Assembly (NCBI GenBank): GCA_900290245.1
Contig: OKRB01000103.1
Coordinates: forward strand, 17,756 to 81,755
Direction: 5' to 3'
Source: Candidatus Sulfuritelmatomonas gaucii
GTDB lineage: Bacteria; Acidobacteriota; Terriglobia; Terriglobales; Acidobacteriaceae
DNA length: 64,000 bases
Position numbers and translations under genes: made by a program. Shown here piece by piece: positions 31,001 through 39,572 of this stretch. A model generated the notes under the pieces. That model saw only the letters and a program-made list of their open reading frames with translations. It ran no database searches and was not told the DNA's origin. Every line of letters begins with the position of its first letter. Position 1 is the stretch's first letter.

Positions 31001-31380
31001 GTGGTTACTTCCACTTTGGTATTTGCTGTGCCGATGTGCAGATTCAGGTCCACCTCTGCGGCTTGACCGACTGTGAGTTCAATTCCGCTTCGAACCTCTG
31101 TCTGAAATCCCCGCGCGGTGGCGCTGACCGAATAAGTTCCCGGATTGAGGGGAGTCACAACGTAATTGCCAGCAGCGTCGGTCTTGACGGTTTCAGAAAT
31201 GTTCGTAGCGGGGTTGGTGACAGTGATTGTCGCTCCAGGCACGGCAGCGTGCTGAGGGTCGAACACTTGACCCAGAATTCGTCCTGCTTGAAGCTGTGCA
31301 AATGCTGTCGAGCCGGCCAGCAGAAAGGCGCCGACAAAAGACAAGGCATACAGCAACTTCTTTCCAACGTGATTTTGCAT
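28048..31380 (-). CDS. TonB-dependent receptor, Oar-like, with carboxypeptidase-regulatory N-domain
   Basis: GRILGQVFDPQHAAVPGATITVTNPATN, LNPGTYSVSATARGFQT, terminal strand LQFALKYVF. Confidence 0.93.
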   Translation of the reverse strand: MQNHVGKKLLYALSFVGAFLLAGSTAFAQLQAGRILGQVFDPQHAAVPGATITVTNPATNISETVKTDAAGNYVVTPLNPGTYSVSATARGFQTEVRSGIELTVGQAAEVDLNLHIGTANTKVEVTTEGPILETQSGSLNMTVTNTQVESLPLNGRQFTQLAELSPGVAPLPASGNTQNVRPENLNGNVFDGINGQESDFLLDGGDITAHHEGGTQIMTSIDATQEYNVESSPYSAEYTGVGAAFNTTTKSGGNEFHGDLFEFVRNQDTDAQGFFALTKPELKRNQFGGTIGGPLSIPKLYSGKDRTFFFASYEGNRQVQGLTSNVPVPTQAQLGGDFSASGLHAIYDPTTTVAGGARTQFPGNKILSGQISSVATFFDKLIPAPNSANGLNYISNPVQYYRYDNFMLRVDQVIHNTNRVFARYSTDRNRENDASPFPALGSAFLEGPATDFEIALTSSIGPHIVNEALYNELPGQYRGYSLLPGQGVAMDQAAGIVSSTLAGLISPGAGTFPIFNLTNYLGGNLTGQFGDGRPKGQNRYIYEWVDNLTWEKGRHLIKVGTMIEDNKCLLFDSRTSDGSFSFTGAETSNKGASGTGDGFADWLLGYPASATRGNYPNFWGGAGTFWEFYGQDDWRATEKLTITAGLRYQYMPWLTPYLGQGATFDPTQAKPVIVSSSTSSVNLNAQPDAAVGVAIFGSLIQTTSTAGLPLTVTNVSKDLLGPRLGFSWRPFGEKTVIRGGIGQYYQIESTNLRLNFNFIPFNFTQTVNATTNVIPTQTTANFFLNQAFGLNMTPANTPVSWSPLPEHAKMASNAHWSFGFERQLPGGIVVDANYVGTTGRHLPGSLNVNDPTPATGAIQARRPYTNFGTINFNTQNASSIYHSFQVAVHKRISNGLWYTLSYTFEKNIDRGQQVVLGGDGHMARFVDGSNIPQILTVALGYSLPFGRGKQFLNTTNPAVNAILGGWQFQTISNFRSGVPWTPTISTDVANIGVTPQHPNVVAAGGCATTGVLTKNYNAAAYQVPTALTYGNSGFNVCYTGNHQSVDASLSKDFNVTEGSKFQFRFEAFNVPNLTDFSGPSNTNIDASAYGSINSISNSPRQLQFALKYVF

Positions 31381-31617
31381 TCAAGCCTCCTCCATCAATG
31401 GCCCCATGACTAGGGGCGGCCGATCGTTGATCGAATGGTTTTGCGAGCAATGGGTTCGGGAACGCTCGAGTTGAAGTGGTACGAATCCTAGTAGCGAAAT
31501 TCCAGGTATGTCAAGAAGAAAAGATGAAGATCAGGTTGTCTGATGGCGACCCTACATCATGAAAATAAAGAGAGAACAAGTGACTGCCACGCGGTTACAA
31601 CTTCACCGCGGTCAGTG

Positions 31618-31649
31618 AAGCCGTCAGATGCAATTCCGACTGACGGCTT
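31618..31649. terminator. perfect 10-bp hairpin between cupin and TonB-receptor genes
   Basis: AAGCCGTCAG / CTGACGGCTT, 12-nt loop; no T-tract on either strand, so terminator role uncertain. Confidence 0.45.
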
Positions 31650-31768
31650 GTGCTATTGACCCCGAATTCCGCATGAATGAAACACTTCCTGCCCTAACAT
31701 CTGATTCCTGGATTCAAGGCGCGCTGGAACATTACGGCAAACCAGGAAAATCTCCTCTGTCCCTCCTC

Positions 31769-32368
31769 TCATTCTGTCGTAGATTCCAACGTCACAATCT
31801 GCCGCACACCCGAACTGTAAGAGATGACTGCGCGCATCGGCGCGTTCGTGTTATTGATTCCCTGGTGTGGGACATTGGGTGGAATCCGGATGATGTCACC
31901 GGCGTGCAGAACGACTCTTCGACTCCCGACGACGCTTTCAAACGAGCCCGACAAAACATAGAGCAATTCCTCGCAGTTGGGATGCTTATGCAACGGGTTC
32001 CGCTTTCCGGGATCAATCTGCACAATGCCGAATGTCTGAGACGTCGCAGGATCCAGCTTGGAATTCATCATCCATCGGATCCAGCCCCATGGATATTTAA
32101 CTTCAGTGACGGAATCAAATTTTTCTATCGAAAATTGCGTGGCTTCTTGTGTATTGCTTATTGACGCGGTTGTCGCCGGGGCCGATGCAGTCTTGGCATG
32201 GCCGGTCCGGCAGCCTGCCAGTGAGGCGCATGCCAGAAGCCCCGCGACTGTCAAAACACGACGATGCCAGGTCGTCCTGGCTTTTCCGGCATTCAAATCC
32301 GGCGTTGAATGCCGCCTCGAAACTGACGCCACCGTGTTCGACAAGCACCTGCTCTTTGACACTTTCAT
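31769..32368 (-). CDS. cupin-domain lipoprotein
   Basis: LLACASLAGC lipobox; PLHKHPNCEELLYVLSGSFE and HAGDIIRIPPNVPHQ cupin motifs; start chosen at MKVSKSR. Confidence 0.75.
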   Translation of the reverse strand: MKVSKSRCLSNTVASVSRRHSTPDLNAGKARTTWHRRVLTVAGLLACASLAGCRTGHAKTASAPATTASISNTQEATQFSIEKFDSVTEVKYPWGWIRWMMNSKLDPATSQTFGIVQIDPGKRNPLHKHPNCEELLYVLSGSFESVVGSRRVVLHAGDIIRIPPNVPHQGINNTNAPMRAVISYSSGVRQIVTLESTTE

Positions 32369-32427
32369 CTCCTTGTTTGCCGTGCCATGCGTTGTCAGCG
32401 GGTCGCTGGAGATAGTGCCCCGCATTC

Positions 32428-33207
32428 TCAATGCTGCGCGGCCCTGTACCATCCCAGGCCGTCCGTCGTTTTGCCGGCCGGGCGGTACTCGCAGCCCAGC
32501 CATCCCGGGTAGCCGATCTCATCAATTACACGAAACAGATACTCGTAGCAGACCTCGCCTGTATCCGGCTCGTGCCGCTCGGGGCATCCGGCAATCTGAA
32601 TATGTCCGCACTGCGACGCATATCGCCTAAGGCTCGTGGCGAGATCTCCCTCCATTACCTGCATGTGATAGAGATCCATTTGCATCTTGAGGTTTGCTGC
32701 GCCAACGGCTTCGCAGATAGAGTGTGCGTCTTTTTGCGTGCAAACCAGAAAGCCAGGCATATCTCGCGTGTTGATGGCTTCAAGAAGCAGTGTGATGTCC
32801 CGCGCGGCCAGTTTCTGTGCGGCGTACTTGAGATTTGCAATGAGGGTCGCGCGGCAGGCTGCCGGATCAGCGCCGGCTGGGGCAATGCCGGCCATCGCAT
32901 GAAGGCGCGAGACGCCCAAGTGCTCGGCATACAACAGCGCCTTTTCCACGCCATCACGAAATTCCTGCTCTCTTCCCGGAAGTCCGGTGATGCCTCGCTC
33001 GGCCGCAGCCCAATTGCCCGCAGGCATATTGAACAGCACAATCTGCACACCTGCGGTTTTTGCCTTCTCAGCAACCTCTTGGGGCGAGTGCTCGTATGGA
33101 AACAGGAACTCTACAGCTGTGAATCCCGCCTCCGAAGCCGCCTTGAAGCGGTCGAGGAAGGGGACCTCGTTAAACATCATGGTGAGATTCGCTGCAAACC
33201 TCGGCAT
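32428..33207 (-). CDS. hydroxypyruvate isomerase / 2-oxo-tetronate isomerase-like (TIM barrel)
   Basis: MPRFAANLTMMFNEVPFLDRF, AVEFLFPYEH, VLFNMPAGNWAAAERGI. Confidence 0.88.
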   Translation of the reverse strand: MPRFAANLTMMFNEVPFLDRFKAASEAGFTAVEFLFPYEHSPQEVAEKAKTAGVQIVLFNMPAGNWAAAERGITGLPGREQEFRDGVEKALLYAEHLGVSRLHAMAGIAPAGADPAACRATLIANLKYAAQKLAARDITLLLEAINTRDMPGFLVCTQKDAHSICEAVGAANLKMQMDLYHMQVMEGDLATSLRRYASQCGHIQIAGCPERHEPDTGEVCYEYLFRVIDEIGYPGWLGCEYRPAGKTTDGLGWYRAAQH

Positions 33208-34495
33208 ATCGTTCACTCTCCTTACCGGTGAAGTTCGCCATGATGTCGGCACCCGCTGTGATCACTCCAATGCGCGCATGTTTTCCGTGCCGCGCAAGAG
33301 CCGCCGCTAGCGCTTCATCAAAGTTGGTCGTCGCCGTGATCCCGATCTTGCGCGCTTCAATATCCGGAATTCCATCTGACACCAGCGCAATGTTCAGGCG
33401 CCGTCGCGTTCGATCGAATGCCAGATAGGTTGCCGCTGCCACCTCGTCGTGCACTTTGCCTTCGGTGACCAGGTCCATCACCATGTCTCCGGGCATGGTG
33501 CCGAAATCGACAAGCAAAGTGTGGTCGGGCGCGATACCTTCGGGCGCGGGGATCAGGAGGATGAGAGTCCCCCCATCCTTGACGATCATTCCGCAGTTGT
33601 TCACCGGTTTGAAGCCTTGCCACAGGTCGCGATCAGCGGGATGCGAGCTGGCGACGACGATGTCTGGCCTCTCTGGAACAGAGACGGTGTAGATGGGGCG
33701 CGCGATCTCAATGCCCGCTCGATGCGCTTTCACTACATCTCCCGCAACCACACCCGCAACCGTTCCACTTGCATCCAGCGCCACATTGACAATGAACTTG
33801 AGCCCGGACTTGATGGCGATGTTTTCCATCTCTTTCCGAACTTCGTTGTCGACGTTGCCGAGAATCTCGTAAACGCGCGGTCCAGCGATTAAATGCGTTC
33901 TTCCCGTCGTAATCGCGCTGCTGACGCCCGGTTGCACCATCTTGGCTCCCCCCGCCCAGCCCGCATACATATGAGGAATAATGTTGCCCACGGCAATCGT
34001 TATGGGAGTCTCCAGGTACCGGCGACTTAACTGGATCGGGATCCCGAGTGGACTCACGCCCAGGTCGACGAAGTCTTCTGGCTTGTGAGACATGTTGGTG
34101 ACGGAAATACGCCGCAGCACGGGTTCACCTACGCGCGCCGCGATCTCGGTCTCACTCATCCATCGATGAGTCCCGAGTGCGATCATGCCCGAAATCTCGC
34201 TGTCGGGGACTCCCGCCGCATTTAGCTCATCGAGAAGAATCGGCAGGACGATTTTCTGCGGTGTGGTCCGTGTGCTGTCATCCACCAGAATGAGAGTGCG
34301 CTTGCCATGTCGGGCTACCAATTCCGCGAGTGTCGGTGAGCCAATGGGGTTACGGATCGCGTGACGGACCACGGCTGCTATGTCCGGAATTGGAACGGCA
34401 TGCCGAGGTCCTTCGATCCAGGCGAGATTCGCTTCGGGAATTTCTATCGTCCGCTGTTCATGGCCATAGGGAAGCGTAATCTTCTTCATCATCAA
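33170..34495 (-). CDS. LarA-family nickel-pincer-dependent 2-hydroxyacid racemase/epimerase
   Basis: GTHR, PHMYAGWAGGAKMVQPGVSSAITTGRTH: His, Lys and His spacing as for LarA H174/K184/H200. Confidence 0.88.
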   Translation of the reverse strand: MMMKKITLPYGHEQRTIEIPEANLAWIEGPRHAVPIPDIAAVVRHAIRNPIGSPTLAELVARHGKRTLILVDDSTRTTPQKIVLPILLDELNAAGVPDSEISGMIALGTHRWMSETEIAARVGEPVLRRISVTNMSHKPEDFVDLGVSPLGIPIQLSRRYLETPITIAVGNIIPHMYAGWAGGAKMVQPGVSSAITTGRTHLIAGPRVYEILGNVDNEVRKEMENIAIKSGLKFIVNVALDASGTVAGVVAGDVVKAHRAGIEIARPIYTVSVPERPDIVVASSHPADRDLWQGFKPVNNCGMIVKDGGTLILLIPAPEGIAPDHTLLVDFGTMPGDMVMDLVTEGKVHDEVAAATYLAFDRTRRRLNIALVSDGIPDIEARKIGITATTNFDEALAAALARHGKHARIGVITAGADIMANFTGKESERYAEVCSESHHDV

Positions 34496-35490
34496 TACAC
34501 CTCGCTTGTTGCGTGTGACGAGCTTGCTTGTTTGCGTGCCATGGCGCGCTGAGCGGCAGCCACGATTGCTTCCACGCTCATCCCGTATTTGTCGAGCAGG
34601 TCGAGATAAGGACCGGACTCGGCAAATGTATCATTCACGCCGATTCGTTCCAGCGGAGCCGGATACTGCTGCGCCAGACACTCAGCCACCGCGCCGCCAA
34701 GTCCTCCAATGATCGAATGTTCTTCGACCGTCACAAGGGCGCCGGTTTCCTGCGCACAGCGGACAATGAAGTCGCTATCGATCGGCTTGATGGTATGCAT
34801 TTCGACAACGCGTAGCCGGATATCCTGCCGGGAGAGCGACCTTGCCGCCTCAATGGCCCTAGCGACCATGACACCGCACGCAATCACAGTGGCGTCATCG
34901 CCGTCGATCAAGGTGACTCCTTCGCCGATCTTTGGTTCGTAGGCATCGGTAAAGACCTCCGGCACTTCATTCCGGCAGAGCCGGAAATACACGGGACCCT
35001 TCCACGCGGCGACTTGCGGCAACAGTTTCCGCACCGCAAGCGGATCCGCGGGCACCACGATCGTCATATTGGGCAAACTGCGAAAAATGGCGAAATCGGA
35101 AATCGTCTGGTGGGTTGGCCCATCGAAGGAATCGGAAAGGCCGCCATACGCGCCCGCCAGCTTGACGTTTGCTCCTCCAAAACAAAGATGCGTCCGCACC
35201 ATTTCCAGCGCGCGCGTCGCGAAAAGGAAGGCAAAGGTATTCGCGATCGGCACCTTACCGCTGCTGGCGAGACCAACCGCGACATCCACCAGCGCCGGCT
35301 CGGCAATGCCTACGTTGATAAACCTCTCGGGATAGACCGCCTCGAACATATAGCTGAAGTCGGAGCTCTGCACGTCTGCACTCAGCACAACGACGTCCTG
35401 CCGGGCGCGGCCCAGTTCCACCAGCGCCTCGCCATAGGCCTTGCGCATCGAGCTCGGACTGCCCAGCGGATTGCGGATCAAACCGTCCAT
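34492..35490 (-). CDS. transketolase, C-terminal subunit
   Basis: split-transketolase Pyr/C-terminal domain; RFINVGIAEPALVDVAVGLA; 4-nt overlap with larA-like gene. Confidence 0.9.
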   Translation of the reverse strand: MDGLIRNPLGSPSSMRKAYGEALVELGRARQDVVVLSADVQSSDFSYMFEAVYPERFINVGIAEPALVDVAVGLASSGKVPIANTFAFLFATRALEMVRTHLCFGGANVKLAGAYGGLSDSFDGPTHQTISDFAIFRSLPNMTIVVPADPLAVRKLLPQVAAWKGPVYFRLCRNEVPEVFTDAYEPKIGEGVTLIDGDDATVIACGVMVARAIEAARSLSRQDIRLRVVEMHTIKPIDSDFIVRCAQETGALVTVEEHSIIGGLGGAVAECLAQQYPAPLERIGVNDTFAESGPYLDLLDKYGMSVEAIVAAAQRAMARKQASSSHATSEVY

Positions 35491-36380
35491 GCGCGCGTCC
35501 CTTCGTTCAGCTCAGCCAATGCCGCTTCAAACTGCGCGCTGTCCGGAATGCCGCCATGCCAGGCAGGCGAATTTTCCATGAAGCTCACACCCTTGCCCTT
35601 GGTAGTTCGCGCAATGATGACGACTGGCCGGCCGTGAACCTCATCCGCGCGATCCAGCGCATCGAGAATCTGCCCCACGTTGTGGCCGTGAATCTCAATC
35701 ACGTGCCAGTTGAATGCTGACCATTTGTCTGCGATGGGTTCGGTGGGCATCACATGCCGCGTGGTCCCCGTCTGCTGCACGCCGTTGTAGTCCACGATCA
35801 CGGTGAGATTGTCGAGCGCGAATTTAGCCGCCGTCATCATGCCTTCCCATATGACGCCGCTGTTCAACTCGCCGTCGCCCAGGATCGCATAGATTCTTCG
35901 CTTCGATCCGTCCATGCGCGCAGCCAGCGCCATGCCCGCGGCAATGGCCACCCCGTGCCCCAGCGGCCCGGCAGCCACTTCCACTCCCGGCGTCTTTTGC
36001 GGCTCCGGATGGCCCTGCAAACGCGAATCGAGGCCGCGGAACGTAGGCAGCTCGTCGACCGGGAAGAACCCGCGATGCGCCAGAACCGTGTAGAGCATCG
36101 CGCACGCATGCCCCTTCGAGAAGACCAGCCGGTCGCGGTCGCTCCAATCGGGCCGCGCTGGATCGACCCGCAGATGATGAAAGTAGAGCGCGGTTAAGAT
36201 TTCAGCGCAGGAGAATGCCCCGCCGATGTGACCGGATTTGCGCCCATACACCATGCGCAATACGTGCGTACGGTATTCGCCGGCGCGCCGCGAGAGATCA
36301 GCTACCATCGCGTCAGTGTGCCGTGTTCCGTATGGATAAACGGCGTTAGCGAGCACCGGGTTAGCGGAAGGCGACGTCAC
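35478..36380 (-). CDS. transketolase, N-terminal (TPP-binding) subunit
   Basis: SGHIGGAFSCAEILTALYF, KGHACAMLYTVLAHRG, GDGELNSGVIWEGMMTAAKFALDNL. Confidence 0.92.
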   Translation of the reverse strand: MTSPSANPVLANAVYPYGTRHTDAMVADLSRRAGEYRTHVLRMVYGRKSGHIGGAFSCAEILTALYFHHLRVDPARPDWSDRDRLVFSKGHACAMLYTVLAHRGFFPVDELPTFRGLDSRLQGHPEPQKTPGVEVAAGPLGHGVAIAAGMALAARMDGSKRRIYAILGDGELNSGVIWEGMMTAAKFALDNLTVIVDYNGVQQTGTTRHVMPTEPIADKWSAFNWHVIEIHGHNVGQILDALDRADEVHGRPVVIIARTTKGKGVSFMENSPAWHGGIPDSAQFEAALAELNEGTRAWTV

Positions 36381-37075
36381 GCATGTACCTCCGCAGGAGC
36401 AGCAGCTCCATATAGGGTGCGGCGAATGAAGTCGAAGCCCGTGGTGCCGCTGTTATAGACAGGAACCGCCGTCTTGCCCAGGTACGGCTCCAGTGCCGAC
36501 ATCGAAAGCTGCGCCATCACGATGGAATCGACCTTGCTCGAAAGACGATTAATCTCTTCCAGAAGAATTCTGTTGTGCGTTTCTTTATCGCCTCTCTGAA
36601 TGGCCTCGAACGCTTCAGGACGCAGCACCGTCGTGATCTCCACCGGGCGCTTCTTTTCCTCCGCAACGATGCGCAGCAGCCGCTCCGATGAGGGCACGGT
36701 GGTGGCAAGCGTGGCCAGCATTCCCACGCGGCGGCCTTGCGATACAGCCAGTTCCATCATGGGCCGGTCGATCTGCATGATCGGAATATCGATCATCGGA
36801 CGAGCCAGTTCCGCTGCATAGTTGAAGGTGGAGCACGCAAGAAGAATCAACTCCACGCCCGACTCCTCGAGGTTGTGCGCATACTGTGCGAACCGGAAGT
36901 AGTTGTGCTTGGGAATCACTCCCACGCCGGCGGCGATGTTGTCGCGCTGGATTGTGTCGTCGCACAGATGCATGACCTCTACATCCGGAATGTACTTCTC
37001 GAGAAACGGCTGCATTGCGCGAATGGTGAGGTGAATCGCATGAATAATGCCGATCGTCTTTGTCTCTTTTTCCAC
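36377..37075 (-). CDS. Asp/Glu racemase-superfamily protein (single catalytic cysteine)
   Basis: IGIIHAIHLTI, first Cys motif LLACSTFNYA; second motif reads VMAQLSM without Cys. Confidence 0.85.
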   Translation of the reverse strand: MEKETKTIGIIHAIHLTIRAMQPFLEKYIPDVEVMHLCDDTIQRDNIAAGVGVIPKHNYFRFAQYAHNLEESGVELILLACSTFNYAAELARPMIDIPIMQIDRPMMELAVSQGRRVGMLATLATTVPSSERLLRIVAEEKKRPVEITTVLRPEAFEAIQRGDKETHNRILLEEINRLSSKVDSIVMAQLSMSALEPYLGKTAVPVYNSGTTGFDFIRRTLYGAAAPAEVHA

Positions 37076-37086
37076 TGCATTCCCCT

Positions 37087-38382
37087 TTACGTTGGTCTAC
37101 CGGCGTACGCCGCCGCAGTATGAGTAAGTGTCTTCTTGAAATCGATCGGGCCGATCACGCGGATCGACGCCAGGATGACGCAGAATGCAATCACATGAAA
37201 TACGCCGACGCACGCAAACACGGGACCATAGCTGAAGCCATGATCCAGCAACTCGCCCGCAACAAGTCCGAACACGATACCGCCCGTTGCTCCCCCGAAA
37301 CCCACCATTCCTGCAACTGACCCCACCACGTTGGTGGGCACCATATCGGAGGGTAATGTCATCACGAGTGTGGACCACGATTGCTGGCCGGCGAACGCAA
37401 TACTGAACAGAACGATCACGAATTGCACAGGCGAGTGCATCACCAGCAAAATCGACGGCATGACCCCGGCACTGATGCCGAGCGCGATCTTCCGAGCCGC
37501 ATTCACTGAAAAGCCACGCTGGATAAGCCGGCTCGAGAACCAGCCGCCGAGCACACTGCCAATTCCCGCCGCGGCGTAGGGAATCCAGGCAAATGCTCCC
37601 ACCTGTTTGGTGTCGAAGTGGTGCACGTCGTAGAGGTATTTGGGCAGCCAGAAGATGTAGAAGTACCAGGCCGCATCGCTGAGAAATTTGGCCGTTACGA
37701 GACCTGCAATTTGCGGATAGCGCAACAGGTCGATCCATCGAATCGCCTGCATGTCTGCGGGCTTCTGGGCAAAAACTTCGGCGAGTTTTACGCGCTCTTT
37801 CGCGGTCAGGCGGCGATGTTGCGAGGCCGGGTAATACTCGGCCATCCACCAAACAGTCCACATCAGCCCGGCAAAACCGGCAAGGAAGAAGACCCAGCGC
37901 CAATTCAAATACTCCAGCGTCAGTGCGATCAGCGGGGGCGCCGCCACTGCTCCGACGGCAGTGCCCGCGTTCATCAAACCCATTGCCGTTGAGCGCTCCC
38001 GTGCCGGAAACCATTCTGCCATCGCTTTGGTTGCCGCTGGAAACCCGCCGCCTTCGCCCATGCCGAGCAAAAACAGGCCGACCGAAAGAAAGACGACGCT
38101 GTTCGCCAGTCCCAGGCTGGCGCACGCCAACGACCACCAGAGCATAATGACCAGGAACCCTTTGCGCGTTCCCAGAAGATCGATCAGTTTGCCGCTGCCT
38201 GCATACATCAATGCATAGGCGCAAAGAAAAGCAGCCTGCAAGTGCGAGAACTGTATATTCGAGACGGGGATCTCCCGCTGGATGGCGTGGATCGCTACGG
38301 GGAGCGTCTGCCGGTCGAAATAGCTGATCGCGATCGCCGCCGTGATCAGAATCGCCATCTTCCAGCGGAGGGCGTTTTTCAT
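37087..38382 (-). CDS. MFS transporter, anion:cation symporter (sugar-acid/hexuronate) type
   Basis: YFDRQTLPVAI, GMGEGGGFPAATKAMAEWFPARERSTAMGLMNAGTAVGA. Confidence 0.88.
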   Translation of the reverse strand: MKNALRWKMAILITAAIAISYFDRQTLPVAIHAIQREIPVSNIQFSHLQAAFLCAYALMYAGSGKLIDLLGTRKGFLVIMLWWSLACASLGLANSVVFLSVGLFLLGMGEGGGFPAATKAMAEWFPARERSTAMGLMNAGTAVGAVAAPPLIALTLEYLNWRWVFFLAGFAGLMWTVWWMAEYYPASQHRRLTAKERVKLAEVFAQKPADMQAIRWIDLLRYPQIAGLVTAKFLSDAAWYFYIFWLPKYLYDVHHFDTKQVGAFAWIPYAAAGIGSVLGGWFSSRLIQRGFSVNAARKIALGISAGVMPSILLVMHSPVQFVIVLFSIAFAGQQSWSTLVMTLPSDMVPTNVVGSVAGMVGFGGATGGIVFGLVAGELLDHGFSYGPVFACVGVFHVIAFCVILASIRVIGPIDFKKTLTHTAAAYAGRPT

Positions 38383-38629
38383 AACATCGGCTCATTTGAT
38401 ACGGTTTTGACTGAAGCCTCGGGTCAGCCGTCCGTAAAAGCAATGCTGCTGCCCGCCACTTCGAAGTTCAATGATATTGCTGCGAAATGGATGACGCTGA
38501 TATCACCCGGCCGCATCGAGGAATACCAGGCGAATCGACTACTGATGGGAAGAGGTAGATCGTTTATCTCCAAACATCAGACATCCAGATAAGCAGATGT
38601 TCTGCCCGTCGAACTATAATTAACCCGAG

Positions 38630-39367
38630 GTGAGCATGTCAACCCTGAAGCCGGTTTCCCGAGTGACTTTGGCTGAGCAGGTCGCGGAACAGATTTCAAG
38701 TCAAATTGCCGAAGGCCGCTGGAAGCCTGGCGACAAGCTTCCCTCCGAAGCCGAGTTGTGTGGCACCCTCCGTATCGGACGCTCGACTTTGCGCGAGGCC
38801 CTCAAGTCGCTCGCCTTCGTGGGGATGGTACAGATGAGGCCTGGCGAAGGCACGTATGTGATTGAAGAATCGAGGTTACTGATCGATCGGATTATGGCGC
38901 GGGGATCCCTCAAAACCGACAAAGAACTCCAGGATGTCGGCGAAGCGCGCCTCATTCTCGAAGGTGAAATCGCCGCTCTGGCCGCGGAGCGTGCAGAGCC
39001 CGAGGACCTCGAACGGTTGGAATCCATCATGCGCGAAATGACGCGTAGCCTCGAAAGCGGTGGCAGTGATTATGTCGACTTTGACGTCGAATTTCATCTC
39101 GCCATTTCCCAATGCGCCAAGAACCAGATGCTGTATGAATTGCTTTCGCCCATTCGCGGAGTCCTAGCCGAATGGATCAGCAAGTCGCAGGAGTTGCCTG
39201 GAATTCAGGAGAATGCGCATCGCCAGCACATCAAGATTCTTGCCGCCATCCACAGCCGGAATCCCGAAAAAGCCAGGCACGCCATGAAGACGCACCTCCG
39301 CACCTGCGAAAAGACATTCAACTTGCTCGGAAGGCTCGTCGAGAGCAAGGATCTTGTCGAAGCGTGA
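38630..39367 (+). CDS. GntR/FadR-family transcriptional regulator
   Basis: GRWKPGDKLPSEAELCGTLRIGRSTLREALKSLAFVGMVQMRPGEGTYV; FCD-type C-domain; divergent from the MFS operon. Confidence 0.92.
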   Translation: MSMSTLKPVSRVTLAEQVAEQISSQIAEGRWKPGDKLPSEAELCGTLRIGRSTLREALKSLAFVGMVQMRPGEGTYVIEESRLLIDRIMARGSLKTDKELQDVGEARLILEGEIAALAAERAEPEDLERLESIMREMTRSLESGGSDYVDFDVEFHLAISQCAKNQMLYELLSPIRGVLAEWISKSQELPGIQENAHRQHIKILAAIHSRNPEKARHAMKTHLRTCEKTFNLLGRLVESKDLVEA

Positions 39368-39572
39368 GCAGCACTCAAAGTTTGAGCATCATTCATCGAT
39401 TCGGAAATCCTGATCTTGTCGCAGAGTCAGCGCGGTGGAATGGGCATCGGGTTCGCCCTAAGGGATTACTCTCGTTGCGCAACAATGGGGATTCAAACTC
39501 TGCAGATCAAGTATCACAAGCGGGCAAGTTGCCGCAGAGAATCAAAGTCACATTTATCGAATTCATTTCCTG

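Noticed and set aside
34492-36380. Adjacent transketolase halves considered as a frameshifted single gene
   Set aside because: Each half has its own start and overlaps by 13 nt in an operon arrangement; two-subunit transketolases are well known.
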